64,000 nt of DNA. Origin: Lysobacterales bacterium. Lineage in GTDB: Bacteria; Pseudomonadota; Gammaproteobacteria; Xanthomonadales; Rhodanobacteraceae. The notes under the pieces are model-generated. The model saw only the letters and a program-made list of their open reading frames with translations. It was not told the DNA's origin and made no database searches. Location: assembly GCA_002632325.1 (NCBI GenBank), contig NSJK01000017.1, positions 1 to 64,000 on the forward strand. Direction: 5' to 3'. The position numbers were made by a program, and so were the translations under genes. How positions within the stretch are numbered: the stretch's first letter is position 1; every line of letters starts with the position of its first letter. Of the stretch, positions 8,296-16,024 are shown piece by piece.

Positions 8296-8679
8296 TCAGC
8301 CGCGCATTGTGCCGGTCGCACCCGGCGCATTCAATGTCGCAATGCGCTGCCAGAGCTGGTCGAGTTCGGCGTGCAGACTGGCGTTGTCGGCCTCCGCGGC
8401 GCTCGGATTGGCGATCAGGAGGATGTCGCGCGCGCCGAGCAGGTGGCGATGGCGGCGAAAGCTGTCGCGGGCAATGCGCTTGATGCGGTTGCGTTCGACC
8501 GCGAGCTTGGACACACGCCGCGACACGGCCAGCCCGAGACGGGCGCCGGGGCCATTGGCGGGTTTGCATTGGGCGGTGTAGCAGCGGCCAGACAGGCGTC
8601 GGCTGCCGCTGCGCAGGGCCGCGAAATCAGCGGCCGAAAGCAGTCGCGCCGAACGCGGAAAGCGGGCCGGCGCGTTCAC
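8296..8679 (-). CDS. rnpA: Ribonuclease P protein component
   Basis: 127 residues from the GTG at 8679. It is the basic protein subunit of RNase P, which trims the 5' ends of tRNA precursors. It has the family signature RNRIKRIARDSFR and the FxxRFPRSARLLS-type N-terminus. An in-frame start at 8751 would overlap rpmH and add a non-conserved extension, so the GTG 13 bp after the rpmH stop is preferred. A GGAG sits just before the GTG, unusually close. Probably cotranscribed with rpmH. Confidence 0.93.
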   Translation of the reverse strand: MNAPARFPRSARLLSAADFAALRSGSRRLSGRCYTAQCKPANGPGARLGLAVSRRVSKLAVERNRIKRIARDSFRRHRHLLGARDILLIANPSAAEADNASLHAELDQLWQRIATLNAPGATGTMRG

Positions 8680-8692
8680 TCCGCGCCGCGGT

Positions 8693-8833
8693 TCAGACCG
8701 CGAGGCGCTTGCGGCCCTTGGCGCGACGCGCGTTGATGACCTTGCGGCCACCGCGCGTCTTCATGCGGGCACGGAACCCGTGGTCGCGGGCGCGCTTGAG
8801 ATTGCTGGGCTGGTAGGTGCGCTTGGTGGCCAT
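8693..8833 (-). CDS. rpmH: 50S ribosomal protein L34
   Basis: 46-residue, very basic ribosomal protein. It contains the invariant [19 protein letters not shown] segment and ends in KGRKRLAV. It is first in the minus-strand run rpmH-rnpA-yidC-mnmE. The 155 bp upstream (8834-8988) should hold its promoter. I see no DnaA boxes there, and no dnaA gene, although dnaA lies next to rpmH in many gammaproteobacteria. Confidence 0.97.
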   Translation of the reverse strand: MATKRTYQPSNLKRARDHGFRARMKTRGGRKVINARRAKGRKRLAV

Positions 8834-8988
8834 GATCGTGGCAATTTGGGCAAAAAAGGGCGCAAATCATAGGCTTCCGGCGCGCACGCGTCAAGTTCGC
8901 TGAACGTGCGCCGCGCCTGTCGTGAGGCGATGGCAGGCCCGCGTGGTGCGGTGGCACCATCGCCACCCGCCCGCGAAGAAGCACCGGC

Positions 8989-9468
8989 ATGGCCGACCAC
9001 GATGATCCCGAGGTGCTGCTCGCCAGCGCCGCCCCGCTGCGCAGCCAGCCCTCACTCTACCCGGAACCCTTCGCCTCGATGATGCGTGGCCGTAGCAAGC
9101 GACCGCTTGGCGACCGCTTCGGGCTTGCCAATTTCGGCGTCAACCTCACGACCCTCGCCCCGGGCGCGATGTCGGCCCTGCGCCATGCGCATACGCGCCA
9201 GGACGAGTTTGTCTACGTGCTCAGTGGGACCGCAACCCTGATCAGCGACAGCGGCCGGCACGTGCTTGGCCCGGGCATGTGTGCCGGATTCAGGGCGGGC
9301 ACCGGCAACGCACATCAACTTCGCAACGAGTCGAGCGACGAGCTGGTCTACCTCGAGGTTGGCGATCGCTCGCCGGGCGACGAGGTGAGCTATCCCGATG
9401 ATGACCTCGCCGCGCACTACGTGGACGGCCGCTGGCGCTTCAGCCACAAGGATGGCAGGCCCTGGTGA
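8989..9468 (+). CDS. Cupin-domain protein
   Basis: 159 residues. A small cytosolic beta-barrel of the cupin superfamily, with the first motif around HAHTRQDEFVYVLSGTATLI and the second around NAHQLRNESSDELVYLEVGD. The metal-binding His and Glu positions (H-x-H-x-x-x-x-E, then a later H) are present. Substrate is unknown; similar proteins are often labelled as transcriptional regulators or sugar-related enzymes without evidence. It is divergent from rpmH and followed by a MITE-like element. Confidence 0.85.
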   Translation: MADHDDPEVLLASAAPLRSQPSLYPEPFASMMRGRSKRPLGDRFGLANFGVNLTTLAPGAMSALRHAHTRQDEFVYVLSGTATLISDSGRHVLGPGMCAGFRAGTGNAHQLRNESSDELVYLEVGDRSPGDEVSYPDDDLAAHYVDGRWRFSHKDGRPW

Positions 9469-9493
9469 GCGCGACATCGTGTCTGCGGCGGCG

Positions 9494-9785
9494 TTAGGGC
9501 AACGCTGATCAAGTAGCACAACCGGCATGGCGTCCAGAAAGTTCGCCAGACGTGTTGTGCGGCGAAGGCAAGGCTGGTTGCCTTGGCGAGCCGAGCGGCG
9601 CGACTGGAGGGCTTTCCGGGCGCCACCCATTCGCAACAAGATCAAACTGTTGGGCGACGCCTGTCTGCGCACAGCTCTTTGGCGCGCTGCCTTGAAAGAC
9701 GGCCAGTCTGTCTGCGGCAGCGCTCCGCGACCTGCACGCAGACAGGGGTCGTGACGATTGCGCTACTTGATCAGCGTTGCCCTAA
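9494..9785. mobile_element. MITE-like element with 23-bp perfect terminal inverted repeats
   Basis: Positions 9494-9516 (TTAGGGCAACGCTGATC...) and 9763-9785 are perfect reverse complements. They enclose 246 bp with no transposase. The outermost TA on each side may be the target duplication, in which case the element proper is about 288 bp. It lies between the cupin gene and a DUF1304 gene, ending 35 bp before the latter's start codon. The size, perfect ends and lack of a coding region indicate a non-autonomous element mobilised by a transposase elsewhere. I cannot name the IS family. Confidence 0.8.
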
Positions 9786-9820
9786 GCTGGCACTTCCGAT
9801 GGCTGCCGGGGGACCTTGCG

Positions 9821-10183
9821 ATGCAGATGCTTGCCGATGTGCTGGTGGTGCTGGTGGCCTTGTTGCATGTCTGGTTTCTCGTGCTCGAGATGTTCCTGTG
9901 GGACAAGCCCGCGGGCCTGCGTGCATTCGGGCAAAGCGCCGAGCGCGCCGCGGCGACCAAGGTGCTCGCCGCCAATCAGGGTCTGTACAACGGCTTTCTC
10001 GCCGCGGGCCTGATCTGGGGCACCGTGCAGGGCGCGGCCGGGCTCGGCTTCAAGCTGTTCTTCCTCGCCTGCGTGATCATTGCCGGGCTGTACGGCGCGT
10101 TCTCCGCGAGCCGCAAGATCCTCTGGATCCAGGCATTGCCTGCCGCGATCGCCTTGTTGGCGGTACTCGCGACCCGTTCTTGA
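9821..10183 (+). CDS. DUF1304 small membrane protein
   Basis: 120 residues with four predicted membrane helices. The opening (VLVVLVALLHVWFLVLEMFLW), the following K-x-x-x-x-F segment and LAANQGLYNGFLAAGLIWG are typical of DUF1304 proteins, whose function is unknown. The ATG at 9821 is preferred because GGGGGAC lies about 7 bp upstream. The frame also opens into the MITE upstream, but that part is element sequence. The element sits where the native promoter would be expected and could have changed expression. Confidence 0.85.
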   Translation: MQMLADVLVVLVALLHVWFLVLEMFLWDKPAGLRAFGQSAERAAATKVLAANQGLYNGFLAAGLIWGTVQGAAGLGFKLFFLACVIIAGLYGAFSASRKILWIQALPAAIALLAVLATRS

Positions 10184-10243
10184 TCTGGATCGTTGTCGGG
10201 TCCTGGTGCAGGCCCGACAATCGCCTGTCCACAGGAGAGCCCC

Positions 10244-11617
10244 ATGCCATTTCGCACCATCATCGAACCCTTCCGCATCCAGTCGGTCGCGCCACTGCGA
10301 ATGACCACGCCCGCCCAGCGCCATGAGGCGGTGGTCGCCGCGGGCTACAACCTGTTTGGCCTGCATGCGCTGGACGTGATGATCGACCTGCTCACCGATT
10401 CGGGCACGGGCGCGATGAGCCGCGACCAGTGGGCGGCGATCCAGCATGGCGACGAGTCCTACGCGGGCAGTCCGTCCTACGACATCTTCCGCGAGGCGGT
10501 ACAGAACCTGTTTCCGTTCAAGCACGTGATTCCGACCCATCAGGGCCGCGCGGCCGAGAAGATCCTGTTCACCGCGCTCGGCGGCAAGGGCAAGGCGGTA
10601 CCCAACAACACGCACTTCGACACCACCCGCGCCAACATCGAATACAGCGGTGCGCAGGCAGTTGATCTGGTGATCGCCGAAGGCCGCGACCCGGCCAACC
10701 TGCATCCGTTCAAGGGCAACATGGATGTCGCCGCACTCGATGCCTTCCTCAGCAGTCATTCCGGTCAGGTGCCGGTCGCCTTCATCACCATCACCAACAA
10801 TTCCGGCGGTGGCCAGCCGGTGAGTCTGGAGAATCTGCGCCAGACCAGCGCGGTGTGTCGCCGTCACGGCGTGCCGCTTTTCCTCGATGCCTGCCGCTTT
10901 GCCGAGAACGCCTGGTTCATCCGCGAGCGCGAGCCGGGCCAGCAGGACCGTGAAGTCGCCGACATCGTGCGCGAGATGGCTAGCCTTGCCGACGGCATGA
11001 CGATGAGCGCGAAGAAGGATCCGATGGGCAACATCGGCGGCTGGCTCGCGCTCAACGACGATGCGCTGGCCGAGCAGTGCCGCAACCTGTTGATCCTCAC
11101 CGAGGGCTTTCCGACCTATGGCGGCCTCGCCGGTCGTGATCTGGAAGCGCTCGCCCAGGGCCTGCGCGAAGTGGTCGATCACGATTACCTGCGCTATCGC
11201 ATCCGCTCGACCGCGTATCTGGGCGATGCGCTGGCCAAGGCCGGGATTCCGGTGGTGCAGCCGATCGGTGGTCATGCGGTGTATCTCGACGCACGTGCCC
11301 TGCTGCCGCACATCGCGCCGCTGCAGTATCCGGGTCAGGCGCTCGCCGTTGCGTTGTATGAAAGCGGCGGTGTGCGCGGCTGCGAGATCGGCACGGTGAT
11401 GTTCGGTCGTCAGGCCGATGGAAGCGAGAAGGCGGCGACGCTCGATCTCGTGCGTCTGGCAATTCCACGCCGCACCTACACGCAAAGCCACATCGACTAC
11501 GTGATCGAGGTGTGCGAGGAAGTCGCACGCAAGGCGAAGGCCTTGCGCGGCTATCGCATCGTCGCCGAACCGGCACAACTGCGGCATTTCACCGCGCGCT
11601 TCGCGCCGCTGGCCTGA
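10244..11617 (+). CDS. tnaA: Tryptophanase (tryptophan indole-lyase)
   Basis: 457 residues. PLP-dependent beta-eliminating lyase converting L-tryptophan to indole, pyruvate and ammonia. The PLP lysine is predicted at Lys258 in TMSAKKDPMGNIGG. In the C-terminal region the sequence GCEIG has Ile where tyrosine phenol-lyases carry the substrate-binding Arg (MERG), so tryptophanase is favoured over the tyrosine enzyme. The ATG at 10244 has AGGAGA upstream. Only 60 bp separate it from DUF1304, so there is no room for a TnaC-type leader, and no tnaB permease is adjacent. Indole signalling or tryptophan catabolism is the likely role. Confidence 0.9.
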   Translation: MPFRTIIEPFRIQSVAPLRMTTPAQRHEAVVAAGYNLFGLHALDVMIDLLTDSGTGAMSRDQWAAIQHGDESYAGSPSYDIFREAVQNLFPFKHVIPTHQGRAAEKILFTALGGKGKAVPNNTHFDTTRANIEYSGAQAVDLVIAEGRDPANLHPFKGNMDVAALDAFLSSHSGQVPVAFITITNNSGGGQPVSLENLRQTSAVCRRHGVPLFLDACRFAENAWFIREREPGQQDREVADIVREMASLADGMTMSAKKDPMGNIGGWLALNDDALAEQCRNLLILTEGFPTYGGLAGRDLEALAQGLREVVDHDYLRYRIRSTAYLGDALAKAGIPVVQPIGGHAVYLDARALLPHIAPLQYPGQALAVALYESGGVRGCEIGTVMFGRQADGSEKAATLDLVRLAIPRRTYTQSHIDYVIEVCEEVARKAKALRGYRIVAEPAQLRHFTARFAPLA

Positions 11618-11632
11618 GGAGCGAACAGCACG

Positions 11633-12028
11633 ATGGGCGTGTTCGCCAAGGCGTTTGCGGTGTGGTGCGCAATTCTCGTGCTTGCCATCGCCAACGGCGC
11701 CTTGCGCGAAGGCGTGTTGATTCCGCGTCTGGGTCTGCACGCAGGCATGATCCTCAGTGGCGTATTGCTCGCGGCGCTGATCGTTCTGGTCAGCACCCTC
11801 TGCCTGCCTTGGTTCGACCTGCAGTCGACACGCGCATTGCTGCTGCTCGGCCTGGGCTGGCTCGGGCTCACGCTCGCGTTCGAATGGTCGTTCGGTCTGC
11901 TGCGCGGCAAGAGCACGAGCGAGCTCCTTGCAGCCTATGCGTTCAAGGATGGCAACCTGTGGACGCTGGTGCTCCTGGTCACCCTGCTCGCGCCGCTGCT
12001 TGCGGCTTGGCTGCGCGGCACGCGATAG
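11633..12028 (+). CDS. Small integral membrane protein of unknown function
   Basis: 131 residues with four hydrophobic segments (about 7-25, 38-60, 68-86 and 107-126) separated by short charged loops, for example LREGVLIPRLG and FGLLRGKSTSE. I do not recognise a named family. It starts 16 bp after tnaA with a purine-rich stretch (GGAGCGAACAG) before the ATG, so it is probably translated from the tnaA transcript. Nothing in it points to indole transport specifically. Confidence 0.75.
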   Translation: MGVFAKAFAVWCAILVLAIANGALREGVLIPRLGLHAGMILSGVLLAALIVLVSTLCLPWFDLQSTRALLLLGLGWLGLTLAFEWSFGLLRGKSTSELLAAYAFKDGNLWTLVLLVTLLAPLLAAWLRGTR

Positions 12029-12067
12029 GTGATCGTGGCTGGGGTGAAAGGCAGTGGAGCAAGCACG

Positions 12068-12182
12068 GCAGCGGAGCACGCTCCGCTCTGCGGGGCGGTG
12101 GGTTTTGTAGAGCCGAGCTTGCTCGGCTTGAATGCACGAATGCAGCGAAGCAAGCACGGCAGCGGAGCAAGCTCCGCTCTAC
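12068..12182. repeat. GTAG-type REP cluster (inverted pair plus a third hairpin)
   Basis: Three short hairpins lie between the small membrane gene and the hybrid kinase gene. One is at 12070-12087 (AGCGGAGC...GCTCCGCT). One begins with GTAG at 12107 (AGCCGAGC-TT-GCTCGGCT). One ends in CTAC at 12179-12182 (AGCGGAGC-AA-GCTCCGCT). The last two face each other as in a BIME. GTAG-headed REPs of this form are known from Stenotrophomonas and relatives and are moved by RAYT transposases; no RAYT gene is in this window. Confidence 0.7.
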
Positions 12183-12266
12183 GAGAAGCGCGGGAGCCGG
12201 CGCCCGCACCTGCCGGCTTCGTGCTTCAATCGCCCCTTCGTCGCATCGCATGAATCGAACCGGGCC

Positions 12267-15200
12267 ATGTCCTCGTCCGAATTGCTCGTCGCCACCGCCG
12301 GCCTGATCTGGCTGATCGTGCTGTTTGCGGTCGCGCGTTACGGCGAGCGCCATGCCGGCGTGTTCGCGCGCCGCTGGGACATCGTCTATGCGCTGTCGCT
12401 CGGTGTGCACTGCACCTCGTGGACGTTCTACGGCACGGTGACGCAGGCCGAGCGTTCCGGCTGGTGGTTGCCGCCGACCTTCATCGGCCTGATCCTGCTC
12501 TACGCGCTCGCCATCGGCGTGCTGCTGCGCTTGGTTGCGCTCGCGCGCGAACACCACGCCAGTTCGCTCGCCGACTTCGTCGCGGCCCGGCTCGGGCGAC
12601 ACGCGGGTCTGGCCGCACTCGTCACCGCGGTGACCGTGCTCGGCATCGTTCCCTACATCGCGCTGCAGCTCAAGGCGGTGGCAATGAGCTACGCCTTGTT
12701 CGGCAGCGGCAACGGTCTCGATGCGCCGCCATGGCAGGACAGCGCCTTGTATGTGGCACTGGCGATGGCCTTGTTCGCGATGCTGTTCGGTACGCGTCGC
12801 GCCTCGGCGGCCGCGCACAATCGCGGCCTCGTGCTCGCGCTCGCGTTTGAATCCCTGTTCAAGCTCGCGGCGATGCTCGCACTCGGTGCGCTGGTGCTGG
12901 GCCTGCCCGATGTTGATGCCGCGGTGCGCAGCACGCCGCGCGACAGCAGCGGGTTTCCCGCCCTGATCGTGCTCGGTGCGTTGGCTGCCTTCACCCTGCC
13001 GCATCAGTTCCATGCCGGCGTGGTCGAGTGCCGCGACGTGGCGCATCTACGCACGGCGCGCTGGTTGTTCCCGCTCTACCTGTGCCTGATCGCGTTGCCG
13101 GTGCTGCCACTGGCGAAGGCGGGCGCGGCACGCTTCGCCGCGCTCAATGTGTCCTCCGATGTCTACGTGCTTGCGCTGCCGCTGGCGCAGGGTCAGCAGG
13201 GACTGGCGGTGCTCGCGTTTCTCGGTGGCCTGTCGGCCGCGACCAGCATGGTGATCGTTGCGACGCTCGCCTTGAGCCTGATGATCGGCAACCACTGGCT
13301 CGCACCCTTGCGCCTGCGCGGCGCGTGGCTGCGCAGCGAGCAGGGCGATCTGCGCCCGGCAGTGCTGCGCCAGCGCCGCGTGGCGATCCTCGCGGTGGTG
13401 CTGCTCGCCTGGCTGTACTCGCGCGCTGCGGTCGGCAGCAATGCCCTGGCCGACATCGGCGCGCTGTCGTTCTCGGCTCTGGCCGGACTCATGCCTGCGG
13501 TGCTGGTGGCGCTGTATCGTCCGCAAATCGGTGCGCGTGCAGTGTGCGCGGGACTGGTCGCCGGCACCCTGATCTGGCTGTACGCGATCTCGCCCTCGTT
13601 CGTGCCGGCGCTGCGCGAAACCGACTTCGCGTTGCCGCTGCTGGCGCCTGCGAGCCTGTTCGGGCTCGGCGGCTGGAGCGACCTTGCGCGGGTGCTTGTC
13701 GCCAGTCTGGCCGTCAATCTCGCGGTGATGGCGATGGTGGCGCGCAGTCGCTGGGCGCATCCCGATGGTCGCTCGCCACCGGCCGATCTGGCCAACAGCG
13801 AACTGGCGACACTGGCGCTGCGCTTCCTGCCGCGCGAGAACGTTGATGCCCTGATCGCCGCGCGCAGCGGCAACGCCGACGCACGTCAGGTTGCCGCGGT
13901 CGAACACGAACTGGCCACGGTGATCGGCGCGGCGTCCGCGCGGCTGCTGATCGAAGTGGCGCGACGCGAGCGCAGCGAACGTCTGGCCACCGTCGTCGAT
14001 ATCGTCGGAGAGACCAGCCGCGACCTGCGCTTCAATCAGCGCGTGCTCGAGGCCGCTCTGGAAAACATGACGCAGGGCATCTGCGTGGTCGATGCGGCAC
14101 TTGCGGTGGTCGCCTGGAATCGTCGCTATGAACAACTGTTCGCCTATCCACCCGGCTTGCTCGCTATCGGTCGTCCGGTGGCCGAACTCATGCGCCACAA
14201 CATTGCGCGTGGTCTGATCGGGTCTGGCGATATGGAGTCGCGCATCAACCGACGCCTTGCGCAGATGCGTGCGGGCTCGCCGCATCTGTCGGAGCGGCGC
14301 TTTCCCGACGGCACCATTGTCGAGATCCGCGGCAATCCGATGCCCGGCGGCGGCTTCGTCGCCACCTTCACCGACGTCACCGCGTTTCGTGACAACGAAC
14401 GCGCACTCACGCTCGCCAACGAGACGCTGGAGCAGCGCGTGGCCACGCGCACCGGCGAACTCGCGCGCGCCAGCGCCGCGGCCGAGCAGGCGAATCTCGC
14501 CAAGACTCGCTTCCTTGCTGCGGTCAGCCACGATCTCGCGCAGCCCTTGCATGCGGCGCAGCTGTTCGCGCATGCGCTGGCGCAGCAGCTCGATGCCGAC
14601 GAGCAACGCGCCACCGTTGCCCATATCGGTGGTGCGCTCGCCTCGGCCGAAGACCTGCTTGCCGGCCTGCTCGACATTTCGCGCCTCGATGCGGGCGGCA
14701 TGGCGCTGCAGCCGCGCGCATTCGCCGCGGCCGATCTGCTTGACGCGCTCGCCGCCGAGTTCGCTGTGCTCGCTCAGGCCAAGGGCTTGCGTCTGCGCTG
14801 CGTGCGCAGTTCGGTCTGGCTGCACAGCGATCCGCAGCTGCTGCGCCGCGTGCTGCAGAACTTTCTCGCCAATGCGGTCAAGTACACGCGCTCGGGTTCG
14901 GTGCTGCTCGGTTGCCGCCGTCACGGCGAGGTGATGCGAATCGAGGTCTGGGACAGCGGCGTGGGCATCGCCGAGCAGGACCGCGTGCTGATCTTCGAAG
15001 AGTTTCGCCGGCTCGATCGCGGTGCGGGCGGCCTTGGCCTTGGCCTCGCGATCGCCGAACGCATGGCGCGCCTGCTCGGCCATCGCCTGACGCTGCGTTC
15101 ATGGCCAGGCCGCGGCAGCGTGTTCGCGGTGGACGTGCCGCGCGCCGCACCGCTGTCACTGCCTGCGGTGCCCGAACCGGTGCGCGATGTCGCGCTGCCG

Positions 15201-15572
15201 TCGCGGCGGATCCTCGTGGTCGACAATGACGAGGCGGCCGCGATTGCGCTGCGACAGCTGCTCGAAGGCTGGCACTGCGAGGTTGCTACCGCGATCGATC
15301 TCGTCTCCGCGCGCGCCGCGTGTGCGGAGTTCCAGCCCGAACTGCTGCTGCTCGATTACCACCTCGACGACGATCTCACCGGTCTCGCCTTGCGCGCGCA
15401 GCTGGATCCTGCGTGCGCTTGCCTGCCCTGCATCATCCTCACCGCCGATCAGGGCGAAGCCGTGCGGACAGCCGTGGCAGCAGCCGGTGTGCAGCTGCTG
15501 CACAAGCCGCTCAAGCCGCTGGCACTCAAGGCGGTGCTGATGAGACTGAATCAGGTCGCGGCTCAGGTCTGA
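12267..15572 (+). CDS. Hybrid histidine kinase with sodium:solute-symporter-like sensor domain (CrbS/ErcS' type)
   Basis: 1101 residues. About 13 membrane helices of the sodium/solute symporter (PutP-like) family occupy residues 1-540 and probably sense a small metabolite. Then come a PAS-7-type domain (NMTQGICVVDAALAVVAWNRRY), a short coiled coil, and a HisKA domain with His755 in AAVSHDLAQPLH. The HATPase domain contains NFLANAVKYTR and GLGLGLAIAERM, and the C-terminal receiver has Asp1030 in LLLLDYHL. CrbS/ErcS'/MxtR-type kinases of this layout control acetate and alcohol use through a LuxR-type partner. The LuxR regulator at 16025-16687 is the obvious candidate partner. Confidence 0.9.
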   Translation: MSSSELLVATAGLIWLIVLFAVARYGERHAGVFARRWDIVYALSLGVHCTSWTFYGTVTQAERSGWWLPPTFIGLILLYALAIGVLLRLVALAREHHASSLADFVAARLGRHAGLAALVTAVTVLGIVPYIALQLKAVAMSYALFGSGNGLDAPPWQDSALYVALAMALFAMLFGTRRASAAAHNRGLVLALAFESLFKLAAMLALGALVLGLPDVDAAVRSTPRDSSGFPALIVLGALAAFTLPHQFHAGVVECRDVAHLRTARWLFPLYLCLIALPVLPLAKAGAARFAALNVSSDVYVLALPLAQGQQGLAVLAFLGGLSAATSMVIVATLALSLMIGNHWLAPLRLRGAWLRSEQGDLRPAVLRQRRVAILAVVLLAWLYSRAAVGSNALADIGALSFSALAGLMPAVLVALYRPQIGARAVCAGLVAGTLIWLYAISPSFVPALRETDFALPLLAPASLFGLGGWSDLARVLVASLAVNLAVMAMVARSRWAHPDGRSPPADLANSELATLALRFLPRENVDALIAARSGNADARQVAAVEHELATVIGAASARLLIEVARRERSERLATVVDIVGETSRDLRFNQRVLEAALENMTQGICVVDAALAVVAWNRRYEQLFAYPPGLLAIGRPVAELMRHNIARGLIGSGDMESRINRRLAQMRAGSPHLSERRFPDGTIVEIRGNPMPGGGFVATFTDVTAFRDNERALTLANETLEQRVATRTGELARASAAAEQANLAKTRFLAAVSHDLAQPLHAAQLFAHALAQQLDADEQRATVAHIGGALASAEDLLAGLLDISRLDAGGMALQPRAFAAADLLDALAAEFAVLAQAKGLRLRCVRSSVWLHSDPQLLRRVLQNFLANAVKYTRSGSVLLGCRRHGEVMRIEVWDSGVGIAEQDRVLIFEEFRRLDRGAGGLGLGLAIAERMARLLGHRLTLRSWPGRGSVFAVDVPRAAPLSLPAVPEPVRDVALPSRRILVVDNDEAAAIALRQLLEGWHCEVATAIDLVSARAACAEFQPELLLLDYHLDDDLTGLALRAQLDPACACLPCIILTADQGEAVRTAVAAAGVQLLHKPLKPLALKAVLMRLNQVAAQV

Positions 15573-15646
15573 ACGCGCTCACGCGCTGCTTCGGACCGCA
15601 GATAGCGTTCAGCCCATGCCACCTTCGCGTCGCGCCGCATGTCGCA

Positions 15647-15814
15647 TCAGGGTTCAGGCAAGTCGATAGTGGACGTGAAGTTGCCGCGGAACAGGCCGTC
15701 GAGCGGGGAGGACGGGTTTCCGATCCAACTGATTGCGACGGGCCCGCACGAGGCACTGCCGAAGTTGCCGGATGACGGTGCGATCACCAGGAAGTAGTTA
15801 CAGCCGCTCGTTGA
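15647..15814 (-). pseudogene. C-terminal remnant of an unidentified protein gene (minus strand)
   Basis: A minus-strand open frame ends at a TGA (15647-15649) and encodes about 50 protein-like residues, including NYFLVIAPSSGNFGSASCGP and GNPSSPLDGLFRGNF. Third codon positions are mostly G or C. No start codon or ribosome-binding site precedes it, and upstream of about 15814 the frame loses protein character. At that point it meets another remnant on the opposite strand. The fragment looks like the end of a secreted or structural beta-rich protein. Family unknown. Confidence 0.4.
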
Positions 15815-15992
15815 CCACGCTTGGCCGCAGCCACGAGGCGATCGAGGAGCGTCGCAAGTACATTGCCGGCGGTTTCGCGAGGATCCGCGGATGGTCGCCT
15901 ACTGCACGCGCAATGGTTTGCCCCAATCCGCGGCCAGTCAGGCGCGCTCCATCGACGCCATCCTTGCCCTGATGACCACGCGCGGTTCCTGA
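15796..15992 (+). pseudogene. Frameshifted remnant of an unidentified protein gene (plus strand)
   Basis: One frame gives SRSLTTLGRSHEAIEERRKY then IAGGFA. After an apparent frameshift near 15880 a second frame gives EDPRMVAYCTRNGLPQSAAS then QARSIDAILALMTTRGS and a stop at 15990-15992. Both halves have protein-like composition and join naturally if one shift is corrected. No start is visible. It abuts the opposite-strand remnant, suggesting a deletion or rearrangement joint near 15.8 kb. Family unknown. Confidence 0.35.
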
Positions 15993-16024
15993 GTGGCCGA
16001 ACCAAGCTGAAGCACTCAAAGCGC

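Noticed and set aside
8834..8988. Replication origin upstream of rpmH
   Set aside because: No TTATCCACA-like boxes, no A/T-rich unwinding region and no dnaA next to it.
10184..10243. TnaC-like leader peptide before tnaA
   Set aside because: Only 60 bp are available and no short ORF with a Trp codon before a stop is visible.
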